A DNA stretch of 64,000 nucleotides from Xiphophorus maculatus (Eukaryota > Chordata > Actinopteri > Cyprinodontiformes > Poeciliidae). Where the stretch lies: NCBI RefSeq assembly GCF_002775205.1, contig NC_036445.1, positions 3,554,802 to 3,618,801 of the forward strand, read 5' to 3'. The stretch's first letter is position 1. Every line of letters starts with the position of its first letter. Shown here piece after piece: positions 1-13,400 of the stretch. The translations under genes were made by a program, and so were the position numbers. The notes beneath the pieces are model-generated. The model did no database searches. It was not told the DNA's origin and worked only from the letters and a program-made list of their open reading frames with translations.

Positions 1-880
1 TTCAGTGTCAGAAAGAGTTATGACCCAAAATATTCATGTTTACTATTTATTATTTTCCCATGATATGAGAGCATTAAAAAGCTGTATCTATGAGAACATT
101 TTACCTGTCCGTCAAATGAAATGTAGTTTTTGCCACCAATTCTTAAAAATAATCTTCTAAATAAACTTTGACATTCAATGAACTGCCATGGCTTACTGTA
201 TATTAAGAAGCTTTTTAAACTATTAAATATATAGTCTCGTATATAATCTTGTGAATTTAAAGTACACATCAAGTTTTAAAAAGAAATACAATAAATAAAG
301 TAATTTAAATGTAAGTAATGTGAAAGAAACTAAATACATTAGATTTTTTTTTTTACCTGACTGTAGATCTGTTTGAGCTGGCATTGCTCTCACAGAATAA
401 TTAGGTCACAAATTCTCATTATGTGCAGGCTGCTGTGGTTTTACACTCTCCACCCTCTCTGTTTTATGTTTTCTGAGAAATCAAGTTACAGTTACATGTG
501 CTGATTTTACCTTCTGGTTTCAGATTAATTTTTAGCAACTTCATGATTTTTTTTTCTTACACTGAAAATCCTGAGTTGTTTGTAGTTTTGCTCAAAACTA
601 AAGTACAATAGTCATAACATTTGAACCCTTTTTGTTGTTGTTGTTGTTTAAAGTGGATCAAGTTACTATGGAAATTCTTTATCATTAAAATATAACATCA
701 TGACGTATTTTTCTCAAACACATGAAAGTTTATGTGGAAATTATTGCCTTTGTAAATTTAAGGAAAGCTTCAGATGTAATCTACAATTCCTGTACAATAC
801 TTTCTGTTTGGTACTTTACTTTTACCTAAACTTCACATCAATATTTCTCTGTATTTTATTATCATTATTACTTTTTCTAG
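1..880. other. lsr intron sequence, no exon recognised
   Basis: AT-rich DNA ending in a polypyrimidine tract and the acceptor at 879-880. Nothing in it resembles the LSR Ig or transmembrane exons. The other two lsr introns (1167-2284 and 2733-3419) likewise show no repeat or gene that I recognise. Confidence 0.45.
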
Positions 881-3455
881 TGGAAAACATGAGCACAGTC
901 AGCTCCCTGCATGACAGCGTGGAACCTCGAGGACGCGGTGGTCGCCCACCGATGCCCACACTTTACGACCGAGACGAAGCCATGAGCACCATCAGCAGCG
1001 TTTCCCAGCAAGGGCAACGTCGTGATGACTACCCACGCCATGGTGGAGGTCACATGAGTAATCAAGCACGTGCTCGCTCTATGGATAACCTTGATGACAT
1101 TGGACGGCGATACAGAAATGATCACCCACCTCACAGGGGCCCCGATGCGCCCAGAGGCAGGAGAGGGTAAGTCTTACCTTTCAGCACAAATCCAGTATTT
1201 CACTATTCTGTCTCCCAATAATGCAACCGCACAACATTAAAAACAACTTTTTTGAATTTTTTTTTACAGTCACCATAAATAAATAACTGCAGTTTAACCT
1301 TTATTACTACATTCTTGTGTTTTAAGTGTTTTAACAGCACTTGAGCTGTTACATGAGTTGTAATTTTCCAGTAGCTTCTTCCACTCCCTCTCAGTTAATA
1401 TCTCTGTTTTCAGGTTAACTGAACAATCTATGTTTGGTAAAGTTATTTCAGATATATTTTCTGAGTGAGATGCCATTTTTAGGGCAACAGTTGAATAGCC
1501 ACAATGTAAGAGTTTTCCTTTTATTTACTAACTGTTTTGTGGTGTCAGACATTAGACTCACAACATGACACTGAAGAGCACTGATTCTACATTTCCTGGT
1601 GCACTAGCTTTGACTGAAAACAAGAAACCCCGTGTTTTACTTCAGCAATGCCTCATCAGTCAGATTTAAGTCAACGCATATAAAGATTCTTGTTGCTTTC
1701 AAATATGTCTCAAAAATCTTAGAAGTAACCAGTCTTCACTTCTCAAGTTTACCAACTGTTTTTAGAAAAAACATTTGCTCTCAGATATGCCAAGTTTTTG
1801 CTTAAAATCTACAGTTTTAAAATAAATTTCTGTTTGTCAACATTTGGTCAAACCATAGCTTTTTATACAACAAATGACTTCAATGAATTTCAAATACACT
1901 TTTGCCACATATCAACAGATCAAATATATACATACAGCCCACCAACAGGAACATGAAGGGGACAAGTTCTAGCCCCTGGAATAGTTTCAGATCACTTTTC
2001 ATGGGCGGAGATGGAAAGGTTTAACTTCATAGCATCACCCACTAAAAAGAGTGCAACATCACCAACTGCCTTTAAGACATATTTTTGAAAACAGCCAGGA
2101 AGTCAGTAGTACTACTGCTAAAGTTTACTTACAAGAAGAAGAAAAAGGTCTTACTAATCATGTGGAAGTTGTAGTACTGAGTAGTTCTACATTCTAGTCT
2201 TATAATGTTCAAAGTTTGCTCTAGGTCAAAAGATTCGACATGTAGATCAGAACTGCAATAAGAGTGTCCTTGCTGTCTTATCAGCTCTGATGATGAGTGG
2301 AGCAGCAGCGCTCGCAGTGGCTACGACGACCGGAGACGTCGTGACTACTCCCCTGATGATCGCAGAGAAAGAGACAGAGGGCCACCGGGAGCCCTCTCCG
2401 GGCGCCGTACCCATAGTCGCGACGACCTTATGGAGATGGAGAGGGACCGTAGGTATGGCGGCGGTGGCAGGGAAGATTATGATGACAGCTTGCTACGAGA
2501 GGCCATGGAGAGGAAACGGCTGGGGGAGCAACAGAGGGCGCGCAGCCAGGATCGACTGGACAGCGAGAGTGACCGGTCAGAATGGGGAAGGGGTCAACGT
2601 GGGCCACCACCACTTCCGCTGAACCCGCCGTCTGGAATTCCTGGTCGCCGGGACGATTACCCGCCACCTCAACTGCCTCCGTACAGTGACAATGAGAGCG
2701 TCTCATCTTCAAAGAAAACTAACCTCCGCAAGGTAGGTTATGACTTATAGATGCTTTTCGAAACTTGCAAGTAAAGGTTCTGACTCAAAGAGAACAAATG
2801 GAGGCTGATGTTGGTGAAAGTAATATATTGCAGCTAATAGAAGATTCTGATGACACATGAAATGTCAACTTAAAATCATTTCATCTGTTGTAGTGTTTTA
2901 CAGCAACTCCTCAGTCACAGTGTGGGGTGTCACTCACTCGTGACAATAAGGCTAGAAAGAAATATTTTTAACCCTCTTCCCTATAATTCATGAAGAAAAG
3001 TAGGAAGGAACTAAAATTTTGTATTGGCAGGTCCAAGCTTTTAAAAAAAAAAAGAAATCGGTCCCATTTCTACTGACGTCTTATCCCAGTGTGAGGCATA
3101 TTTTGTTGAAAATTGGAAATGACAATGTCGGAGCATATGATCTTTAGCAGAGTTCCACAGAAGCAGACAATTAACATCCCTTAAATAAATAATGCAGAAT
3201 TACCAGTTTAACTGTAGATAACTCAATGCTGAAGAAAGTTTAATATATTGTACACATTTAAGTTGTAGAATTAGACCTACTGCTCTCCTACCTATTGAGT
3301 GACTAACACTACATAGAACAGGAAGAGAAAATATAGATTATCACTTTACAGAAAATGCATGTGAAGCATGTTTTTTGTGGTTATTTTGTAAAATTGACAT
3401 ATCTGTGCTTGCTTTGCAGAATGGAGCAGTGAGTCGTGAGAGCCTGGTTGTGTGA
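881..3455 (+). CDS. lsr: LSR (angulin-1), last three coding exons; 5' part lies outside the window
   Basis: Exons 881-1166, 2285-2732 and 3420-3455 join in frame across clean GT-AG junctions and end at TGA 3453-3455. The product is the cytoplasmic tail only. It is rich in Arg, Asp, Ser and Pro, with ARSMDNLDDIGRRY in the first exon, SRDDLMEMERDRRYGGGG and proline runs in the second, and a last exon ending in SRESLVV. This composition and C-terminus are those of the LSR/ILDR (angulin) family. These are single-pass Ig proteins that recruit tricellulin to tricellular junctions; LSR also binds lipoproteins. The terminal LVV could act as a class II PDZ ligand (inference). The choice of LSR over ILDR1/ILDR2 rests on mag lying directly downstream, as in mammals. 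The Ig domain and membrane exons must lie upstream of base 1. Confidence 0.83.
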
Positions 3456-4090
3456 ACCAAACTTCAACGCAGCTTTGACCGATTAATAAAGATGCGGTTG
3501 GTTTCTACCATTGTAAATATTACTCCCACTGCTAATCTGATGTTCTGATTTTATTTGTATGGTTGTTAATTCAGTTATGTTATATATTTTTGGAGGTACA
3601 ACTCTGTGCCACCTAATGTATAAAAATTGTGGCTGCCACAAGTGCCTTAATGTGTACAGAGCTACAGCTGTAGATCCTAAATCATTTTAACCATCCCGTT
3701 CTGTTAGTGGATTTACATCTCGACAAGTTCAAGTAAATATGCTTCAGTTGGGTTTTAATACTTTGATCCTTTCGATTAGTGACTAGTTTTAGTTAACTTG
3801 CAGGTGTTCATGTAGATTTAGAGTTTATGCTGTTATGCCTTTTGCTTTTGTACTTGTGTTTTTTTTATGGATTTATGTACGTTTAAATGAATTTGTTTTT
3901 CTTATTGATTAGTGATTAGGCTTGTCACTGTTTTTACTGACTTGATGAACAACCTACTCTTTCATTCATTTTTAAAGATGTGCTGTTTCAATTCATATTG
4001 TGATGTACAGTTGACCAGTTTTATGCTTTGAACATTCAAATATGTGATACGATGTAATTTTACAATAAAAACTATGTTTTTGCTAATCTG
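3456..4090 (+). other. lsr: lsr 3'UTR with poly(A) signal
   Basis: AT-rich sequence follows the lsr stop. A canonical AATAAA at 4064-4069 is the likely cleavage signal. An earlier ATTAATAAA near 3482 is only about 30 bases after the stop and is a weaker candidate. Confidence 0.5.
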
Positions 4091-4462
4091 TGCAGTGAAT
4101 TTAAACAGTTTCACCACTAGATGTCATTATCTTGTTTATTTTACAAGTGTGACGGTTTTGTTTTACACAAGCTTTTTCTTTTTCAAAAGCACTAGAATGG
4201 TAAGTAAATATTCTATTTTGCATAATTTTACATATTTTTTGGAGGGTTTAGAAAGCATTTTGATTGCTATTGAGTTGATGTATATTATTCCCTGCAAATA
4301 CTTGAGCAGGGTTTTAAAAATAATTAATATTGGATCAATAATGTTTAAATATCAAATTAGTTTAAATTTTTGCATTATTCTTATGTACATCACACAGCAT
4401 CAATACAACCTATGGTGAATGGACTGTAAATAGTGCTTTTCCAGTCATTTTGACCACTCAAG

Positions 4463-4600
4463 CTTTACACTAGAGTCACATTCACCCAGTCGCACACACA
4501 ACACACACACACACTTGTACACCGATACGCAGATCTGTGCCTACACTGGTAGGCAATTTGGGGTTAAGTGCCTTGCCCAGAGGCACATTGACACATGAAT
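4463..4600. repeat. Degraded dispersed teleost repeat with CA tract
   Basis: A CA-rich tract (about 4494-4514) is followed by a phrase of the type seen in a very common fish repeat (gggttaagtgccttgcccag). Family assignment is from memory of such sequences and is approximate. Confidence 0.4.
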
Positions 4601-4904
4601 GCATTTCAATCAAGACTATTGTTAAACTTTCGCACATTCTCTCATTTCTATGTGCACCTGCAGACCCTTCACACAAAAGTTTTCATTATTCATAAAATAT
4701 TCTGTGGTTATAGTATTTGGCAAACTCCTGATCCAAATATTTATGTTACACCCCCACCAAGTGCGCTCCGCATAGTGGCATGTAGACTGTTGCATAACTG
4801 TTGTTGGCTGTAGGAGGACCTCCTCCAAAGAAATACAGAAATGGGCAGTAGCAGAGTTTTGATGATTATAACTGCAGACAAAGTGAAAATGATGAATGGT
4901 TGAA

Positions 4905-5800
4905 AAAGAGACTAACCTTTATGATTTTCCAGGTGTTTATAGAAGACAGCTCTGAACAGCTGCGTTTTTAGCCTTGATTTAAAAGAGCTCAGTTGATAGG
5001 TATTTCTCAAACCTTCATAAAAAAGAGAACCACAGACAACGTTTTAGTTTTCAATCAAATCTTTGACAAAAGGAGAAAACATAGCAAACCACTTCTCCAA
5101 GGTGTTTACCATGCGTTCTGTCTCTGCATCAGAACTGGTCTTTTATTACAAAACAGAGCAGGAATGGAATGTGAAGGGACGGCTATTCTGAACGCAGAGA
5201 AGGAGAACAGAAACTAACATTCTACGCACAAGCCGTTTAAGGAGTAAGCAGCTGCAACTTCAAGGTTAGGGAAAGAGCAAGTTTTGTCTTTCACACGGTT
5301 TAACAAATTCCTCCTCTCTGGGGTGTGAGTACTAAACCTATGAATGAAAAACAAACAAGTAAAACTACTAATCTAAGAATAACAAAACGTAATTATTCTA
5401 ACATCAGTGTTTTAGCATTTGGCAGTTTTCTGGAAATTTGTTCCAGATTGGAGGAGCATAAAAATTGAGTACTGCTTCTGCATGTTCTGTTTTGATTCTG
5501 GGGATGCAGAGCAAACAAGAACCAGAAGACCTGGGTAGTCCGTAAGGTTGATAGAATGACAACAGGTGTTTAATGTATTTTGGTGTAAGCCACTCAGTGA
5601 TTTATAAACTAAGGTATTTCAAAGTCCATTCTCTGAGCTATAGGGAGCCAATGACTTTAGAACTGAGGTGATGTGCTTTATCTTCCTGAATTTAGTGATA
5701 ACATTAGCAGCAGCATTCTGGATTAGCTGCTGTAGTCTGATTGCATTTTAGGCAGACCTGCAGAGACACTGTTACGGTAATCAATTCTTAAGTTTCTCAA
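4905..5800. repeat. Old dispersed teleost retroelement-like repeat
   Basis: The stretch reads like a diverged copy of a fish interspersed repeat. Recognisable phrases run in a fixed order: a 'ttaaaagagctcagt' block, 'ttctggaaatttgttccaga', 'gaaccagaagacctgggtag', 'cattctctgagctatagggagcca' split by mutations, and 'cagcagcattctggattagctg'. No intact ORF remains. Class is not resolved. Confidence 0.45.
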
Positions 5801-6579
5801 TATCTTGTTTGGAAATGATTCCTTTAGTGCTTCCCCTGCTGGTCACACTGGAAATTTCTTGTGGTGATAGAAGGCTGGCTTTGTAATTGTTTTTATGTGC
5901 CTCTGAAGGTCCAGACCTGAAACCATCACTACACCGGACAGCAAGTGAAGTGCATCCTGTGAGATGGTCACTATAAAAGGTGATTAACAAAAATCATTCA
6001 GTTTATACTCACACTTCTGATTCTAATATCATGATTCACTCAGCGTTATTTTGCAGTAAAGATAAAAATACATTTGCATGTACTTTAAGCTCTACTCACA
6101 GTTATGTGTTGTTGTTTTGTCTGATTTTCAGACTGCTCAGATCGTTGCACTTGTAGTTATCTGGTTCTAATTGAAACTAACTAATTGAAACTGAATTATG
6201 AAACTGACGTGGTCATGATTCTGACCACTCTGAATCATGAAGACAGACCGTTACCATCAGGTGGAAGATATAGGGTTCCACGGTTTATTAAAATTAAAAT
6301 GAGAAATGCTTTTATCAGTCAACCCTGAAATTAAACATTGAACATTAACTAATGCGGAATGCCATCATCCACTCCTCACACAATTTATACTTTTGATCCT
6401 GTCTGTTTGCATAAAGTCTGTCAACAAAAGTGCTGCGATGTAGCACACATTTCAGACTTGTCCTGACAATAAAAAATATTACATGGTATCATATAATTAG
6501 TCTTTGATTAAATAATTATGGAATCTGCCTTTTCTCTGTAAAAAAAATCACAGGTTTGTTTTGCCAAAGAGCCAATCTG
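5801..6579. other. Intergenic, no feature recognised
   Basis: AT-rich unique-looking DNA. A small inverted repeat (tcatgattc / gaatcatga) lies near 6214-6241. No gene, RNA or known repeat was found. Confidence 0.4.
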
Positions 6580-6687
6580 CTGACACAGAGAGAGTGAAAG
6601 AGAGGGAGGAGGGAGAGCAGCAGAGTAAACAAATGTTGAAGGAGAGAGAAGGACTCTCACTGGCTTCTGATCAGATCAGCTGATAAG
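6580..6687 (+). other. mag: Candidate first noncoding exon of mag
   Basis: A purine-rich GAGA stretch is followed by a strong donor (AAG|gtaaga at 6688). It lies between lsr and mag on the mag strand. Mammalian MAG has noncoding 5' exons, so a distant leader exon is plausible. No promoter element was identified and the 15 kb gap to the first coding exon makes this only a suggestion. Confidence 0.22.
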
Positions 6688-9100
6688 GTAAGAGAAATCT
6701 CGCTCTATAACTGGCAGTTTTTATAATAATCTTACATTTTGCTTTTAGAAACAATCAAACCTGCTATTCTCTTCTTCTCCTCTGTCACTCATGAATGTAT
6801 GTGTTAACTGTAAAACTTTATCCTTTCAACAAAATGTGTGGTAGTGATAATTTAATAGAACTATATGATGCTATCTGATTGCAATGTTGTATCTCTGATC
6901 TATGAACTTCTTCACATATGGAAAACTGCACAATATGTCTATATGTACCTACGGTATGTCTTCTGGGTTAGAGCTTAAAATAATACATCGTAGTACATAA
7001 TCTTGTGTAATTGTATAATGTATTACATATCTTTTGATTAAAATCCTTTAGAATGTTTTCTATCTTAAAATATTATCTGATCACAGGTTTTGACTTTTCC
7101 TATCACCACAGCCACTACTTACATATTTTTTTTGTTTGGTATGTATCATAAAATTTAACTTATATCAGAGGATATGCTGATAGTTTCAATTAATCTCTAC
7201 TAATACGAAAAGAAAATGCAAAAACATTCTGTTGAGTGTGTCAAAGACCTCAACTGAGCTGTGAGTCAAACAGAATCTAAATCCAAGCAATGACAGTTGG
7301 AGTACAATAAGGGGATATAAACCAAGTAGGACAAATCTGATACGGTGCACCTTTGGGAGTAAAAACCCCTTTTAACCCAGGACAGCAGCATGCCACAGCT
7401 TAGGATCAAGCACCCTAAATGAGGTCAACAATTTTTCAATTTTCACTTGTGAGCCAAGTTTTCTCTCATGATTTGTGATTATATGCAACTGAAACGGTTA
7501 TTTATTAAACATCTTTTTTTTATGTTTTATTCAGTCTCCCTTAACATGGTGTTTAAAACTTTTGAATTGACTTACAATGAAATGAGGTCATGCAAAATTG
7601 GTATTTTTTTCATATTCAAATAGGGTTCTGTTATGTATCAAATGAGGATATGTTAAGCAGTTTGTCTAAATACCTGCAAAATGAAACAGTGAGATATGAA
7701 GTATTAGCATTTTTCCAACTATTTATTCATTTGCTAATGGCAGCCAACCTCCGCCTCTGTCCAATAAAGTGGATAGGGTGGACAATGGATCCTTTCTCTA
7801 TGTGCTATTCTGTTGCTTGTCTCTGTCCAGCACAATTCTAACAACCCCCATCAACACCCGCCCACACATTCCCCCCACAACCTCTCTGGCCCCCAAACCG
7901 CACCGTAAAGCTGTGAAAATGTGTTTTTTGTGTGTGTGTGTGTGTGTGTGCTTACAGTGCTTTTATTTGGATCTTTGTGGTTAGAGTTGATTGAAATAGT
8001 CTTTTTGAAGGCTTGATTGTTTTAAGTGTCTGTCAAGTGACCAAGAAGGGATTCTGTCTGATTTTTGTTTTAGCTGAAGATGATCTTCCTCTTAAACCCT
8101 GTTTTATGAATTTTACACCATGTGAGCTACAGCTCACAGCAAGTTAGTTTCCTTGTTGATTTTAACACCTCTCAATCATCAAATATGACAAGGACAGGAT
8201 TATGGAAAGTTTGACTTTTGCTGGACACAGTCATTTGAAAAACCAAAAAAAACCTAGGAATCATCACGGAAGTGTGCTTAGTCTTTGAACAGGGATAAAC
8301 TATTGAAATGACGTTCACTTGTGAGGTAAGAGATGGAAAAATATACAAAGGATATAAGTTAGCATCAAATATCGATGAATAATCATCGATATTTGTAGGT
8401 TAAAAATATCTCTCCTTGACAATCTCTGAATGTTAGGTCTGCCTTCTCTCAGGTTAGATGTTACTACATCAACATCACAAACCATTAGTTAAACTTAGAT
8501 ATAAACCTATAAATAAGATTAGGTCATTTGAGTTTCACTCCTGCAAGATCTTTTGCTAATTTATTGATGATCAGCATTGACTACTCTTGTATAAAACCCA
8601 AAATTCCTAAGTTACGCCCAAGTTGTGACTGATTAAAATTGCCAGAATTCATAAAAGTTACAACCAGCGGAGCAAGGTTGAACAAGGGACAAAGACAAAC
8701 AAGCAAGAGCAGAGAAAAGGGGATTGTTTTGATTAAAAGACAATTATCTGTGTGCATCGACTTCCCAGTGTTGTGCGGTGTCAGGCTCGAGCTGAGCTGT
8801 TCTGTCCCAGAAGCCCTCTGGGGACAATGGCTACTGTTTCAGGAGGAGGGACAGCGTTTGTTAGCTGGTCCTGGATTTTCATGTCATTGTCGTAGCACCA
8901 TGCAAGTCTGTAGACAATGCTAATGCCATGTAGGTTAATGTGTTTATTAATAGCATCACAACTTAGTTTAGTTGACACCTTAAGAAATAACTAGAAGGTA
9001 ATGATTTGCAAATCTTTTAAATTGGATTAACTAAAAATGTTGAAAGCCAAAAATAAGTTGAGGCAATTATTATAAATATTTTTCTGAAAAAAAAACTGAA
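6688..9100. other. Noncoding stretch with a GT microsatellite and a perfect hairpin
   Basis: Mostly AT-rich unique-looking DNA. It holds a short (GT)n tract at about 7930-7950 and a perfect 12-bp inverted repeat at 8367-8378 and 8383-8394 (aaatatcgatga, 4-base loop). No coding exon is supported. Confidence 0.45.
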
Positions 9101-9110
9101 TAAATTTAAA

Positions 9111-9115
9111 AAAAG

Positions 9116-9186
<71 letters not shown>
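9111..9186. repeat. Poly-A followed by (TA)n microsatellite
   Basis: An A run of about 30 bases runs straight into roughly 22 TA units. It could be the tail of an old retroposon, but no body was recognised upstream. Confidence 0.85.
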
Positions 9187-9188
<2 letters not shown>

Positions 9189-9594
9189 TTTGGTTAAGTG
9201 TTTAACAGAGCTTGAAAAGGCACAAGATTTAAATCTTGCATGCAACTCTGATTTATCATTGGATTACCATATCTTCAGTTTGTCCTGCTCAGTGTGAGGG
9301 TTAGCTTCAGGCAGAAAATAGAGTCATGTTTAAAAGCTGCTTCAGAGTGACACCAGTTGACTGTGTGAGCCATCTAATGGCAATGCAGGAGTGTTAAGTG
9401 CCCTTGTAGAGATAGTAATAGAGAAGCTGTTCATACGCAACTCTTCATACAAAACACGTCAGTCTGTACTGTATGTGCAAAATAAAATTATTTTCATGAA
9501 TAGTCAGCCTGTTCTTTAATTAGCTTTTTAGCAGGTTTAAATGGACATTGTTAAAGTATTTTTTATTTAATGAAGATCACCAAACTTTTTCATT

Positions 9595-10480
9595 GGAAAA
9601 ATCCCCCCAAAAACATCAGTGTGTTTTATTGGGATTTCATACAATAGACAGATACAAAATGAAGTGTATTTGTAACATCAAAGAAAAGGGACTTTTCAAC
9701 ATTTTTTTCAAATAAGGAAATATTTAGCATAAACTGATCCCTTATAATTCATGAATATGCTTCTAGATCAGGGGTGGGCAACTTCAGACCTCGAGGGCCG
9801 GTCTCCTGCAACTTTTAGATGTATCTCTACTTCAACACACTTAAGTCAAATAATGAGGTCATTAGCAGGACTCTGGAGAACCTGACTGCACTTAGGAGGT
9901 GATTCAGCTATTGGATTCAAGTGTGTGGGACCAGGGAGACATCTAAGAGTTGCAGGACACCAGCCCTCTAGGACCAGGATTGCCCACCCCTGTTCTAGAT
10001 CATTGTGGCTCTGGCTGGATGTTTAGGGTCACTGTCCCAATGTGAACATTTGTCCCATTCTCATGTCTTCTTCCAGTATGAACCTACATTTATCCCCATT
10101 CATCTCGCTATCATCTGACCAGGTGTCTTTAAAGTACATGTGCATGTAATATGAGTTACATGTACATTAGCTGTGTCATGGTCCATTACATTAAATGATG
10201 CCTTTAACTCATTGGGTGGGTCTTTTGAAGTTTGCTGAGACAGAACAATTTAAAAAGACTTCAGCCTGGGACTTTCTTTTTTTTTTTGTTGCTGAAGTTA
10301 CTATCAAGGTTATACTCTTTTTGTTTTAATAATCCCTCAAATATAATTGTTGTTTAGATTTTTGCACACAAAAAAGGTGTGAATAACTTTGCATCTTCAG
10401 CTACCGCCAGGCCAAACCACAGATTTATTTTTGCTGGGATAAAACAGGCACATATTTTGCTTTGTTCGGAGGTTTTTTTT
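9595..10480. repeat. Degraded dispersed repeat, interrupted by a hAT MITE
   Basis: Sequence on both sides of the MITE reads like one old fish interspersed repeat: 'ttttattgggatttcatac' on the left, then 'ggctggatgtttagggtcac' and 'cttcttccagtatgaacc' on the right. The MITE at 9779-9992 therefore appears to have inserted into older TE sequence. Class unknown. Confidence 0.35.
9779..9992. mobile_element. hAT-type MITE, 214 bp
   Basis: Terminal inverted repeats begin CAGGGGTGGGCAA and end TTGCCCACCCCTG. The element is flanked by a perfect 8-bp target-site duplication TTCTAGAT (9771-9778 and 9993-10000). An 8-bp duplication with CAGGG-type ends is characteristic of hAT elements. It is too short to encode a transposase. 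Confidence 0.92.
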
Positions 10481-13400
10481 AGCTTCTGAAACATAACATT
10501 GGAAACATTATTTTAAAGGCAAAAATGATGATTCTGCTTGACTTTAAATAGGTTTTTGGAGAGAACATTTTAAAAAATATGAAGAATTTTTCACTCCTTG
10601 CCTTGTACTCCTCTTAACTTCCATTATTTTCCCTTCATGACTTCTTCACTGGTTTATAGAATAAAACACTATGCTGTCTATCAATCCTAAATGATCAAAA
10701 GTTATCAGTTTCATCCAGCTCAGACCAACTGGACAAATGGAGTCGAAACGCCTTGAAATTCAAAGCCTCACCCATGTTGGGGAAAGTTGAGACAGTGCGG
10801 CCCTTTGTGGTCCCCCATGTATTTATGAATGGTTGAGCCTTTGGGCGAAGCTTCAGAACAATGCTGCTACACTGAAGGGCTGATTTTCATAAGAGAAGGG
10901 GGCTGATGTCGGCACTGGTGGTGGGGAGGGCAGTTTATTCTCCACTATTGGGGCTTGGTACTGTGAGTGGCGAGAGGTTCTGCTGGTGTGACTGCTTACA
11001 TGCGGGTATCTGAGGAAAGATTGCTAGAACCACTCATAGAGGAGCTGCTAACATTTGGACTTTGGCCACAGTCACCTACACAGGTGAGGAGCAGCAGATC
11101 TTTTATCTGACTTGCATTCAAATGTAATATTTTCCTGCAAGAAGGAAGCAAGATGAGACAAGCGCACTGTGTGTATTGTGCAAGCCTGTTTTCCTTTCCA
11201 ATTTATACTCCTTTGTTTATAAGATCAAACATCAACATTCATGATGGGAGTCTGCTCTTGTTTGCGTGCGCCCTCAGAACTGATGAGCTAGAGCTCAAAG
11301 TGAATGAGTCACAGGTTAGATGGCATTGGATAATGAATAAGTGTGTATGACTCTGTTCCTTCGTAAATGCCTGGATGAGCGAACGTGCTTGTGGTGATGT
11401 GCAAGTGTTCACACATGAGCGAGGGTGTTTGATGTTAGTCGGAGCTGCCAATTATTAGAGAACAGGAGTTAGTGCCGGAGTTGTTAGCGCCCTGCAGATC
11501 TTTTATTGATCGAATGGATTTCCACATCTAACCAAATGCTAGATAGAAAAGTTTGGCTTTGCAATTGATTTAGCATTTCTTCTCACTCTAGCAAAATTAA
11601 GCATTACATTATCCGCATTAGGTTGCAATATTAAGCTAAAAACATATATTTTTCTTTACCAGAGCCAGTATTGACCCTCTATGACCAGTGTAAATTTGAG
11701 TGCAATGAATTTTCAGTCATCTAAATTTTCAACCAACCCAGACGTGTGATGATGTAAAATGACCTCTCTCTGTTTGTAACAATTAGTTAAGTAGAAGGCT
11801 TTGGAAGGGGCTGCGTTTCATTTGTATATGATGGCGAACAGGTGACAGCTCTGTTTCTCACCTCCTTTAGTTCAGAGCGGAAGGGAGTGCACTCTTATGA
11901 GAGTGGAGGCCTGTGGTTCACCATCTGCTCACAGGGATGGGAATTGCCAGACTTGCTTTGTTTGCCAGGTGGAAAAGAATACAAATAAATGCTGCTTGTG
12001 CTCCTGGTTTGTTGTTTTGTTGGGGATCTTCTAACTAAAGTTCTCCTTGTTGATATATGTTTTTGGTAAAACACTCACAATTAAACCGATGGTGGGAGAG
12101 AAACATTTCAAAGTGGATTTTAAAATTTAAACTACAGTACAAACTGAATAGAAAACAGGGTGAAAACCTACTGAAGATCTAAAGGAGGAAATGTCTGAAA
12201 ATGTAAAAATGGTTAAAGATCTCATAAATTATAAGCAAAAAACAAATTTAATACAATTATTTTTTATCCCATAAAAGTCTAATCTTTCCTTTCTTTTGAC
12301 AGACTGTGTGACTGGATGCTGGCATATCTTCTTTTTAATGTTTATACCGTGTGTCTTTTAGTGTGTGTGTGTGCTCATCACAGCTCAGCGCTCCATGTGT
12401 GGGAAGGGGAGCAGTCATGTTTTAAGACCATCTGCTCCTCTGAGTATTTTGGTGGGAGCCTTAGCTTGTGGTGGATCAATGCGCGTCACAGGCAAGCAGC
12501 AAAGCGCAAGCTGTGAGCGAGCCTGTTCCGGAAAAAATTCCTCCAGTTTGTTCCCCTGCACAATGGGCAGTGTTCTGCAGACAAGGTTCCCATTCTTTCC
12601 CCTCCCTCCCTTCATCTAAGGAGCTGAGCCGTTGCTCTTGTGGACGGACTGCAGACGATATTAACAATGAAAAGGTTCTCCTTGGCACAGCCAATTGATT
12701 TTGTAATAGCAGTTTCAATTGCAAAGATGAATCATCAAAGGTGACAAGACCTGATTTATCTGGGCTGATTGCTGGAGTAGAACAAATATCCCAAAGGAAT
12801 GATTTTGAACAAGCAATACCACTGAAGTTTGATTAGAGAAGGATCTCTTTCAACGCCATATAAATATTAGATAAAACTCTCTCTTTAAATGTATATCTAA
12901 ACTTTTATTTGTGAGAGAACCAATCTGATAATGCATATGAAGTTTGATCTGATGGACAATGACTTCATTCCCAGCAGGACAATAGTGCATGCTTAATTTA
13001 CAACCAGTGCAGAGGGAGTGTGGAGGAAGGTCACATATCAATGTGCCCTACACCAAAGACTGAGCCAGCTTGCCTTATGCTGCATGCATGTGTAGGGGGT
13101 TATGGCATGCTGCTTATTCATTAGTCCATGTCTCCAGTGCCTCAATGTAACATTCTTCACTTCAGCTCCTCTCCAGACTGTTTGCAGAGGGATTCCCTTG
13201 ACCTCATTCGATGCCATCATTCGGCCTGTGGTCTGAAGGCTTTTCAGCTCAAGTGACGCACTCCAGTTGCAACAAAGGCGTTGGAGAACCTTGCTCACTG
13301 GAGACACAATTTAGCCTTGTTGCATTAGTATGTAAACTAGGTGGACCTCTCAGCGGATCTGTGCTTGTGTACCCCACCTCCACACATTCCTCATCAGGGC

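Noticed and set aside
18-272. 84-codon open frame on the minus strand at the window start, with a GT after SFDGQ resembling an exon end
   Set aside because: No recognised domain, no matching upstream acceptor and no neighbouring exon; most likely chance in AT-rich DNA.
12316-12724. Several overlapping open frames on both strands
   Set aside because: No splice pattern, domain or signal supports any one of them; they reflect local GC content. Kept only as a possible regulatory island.
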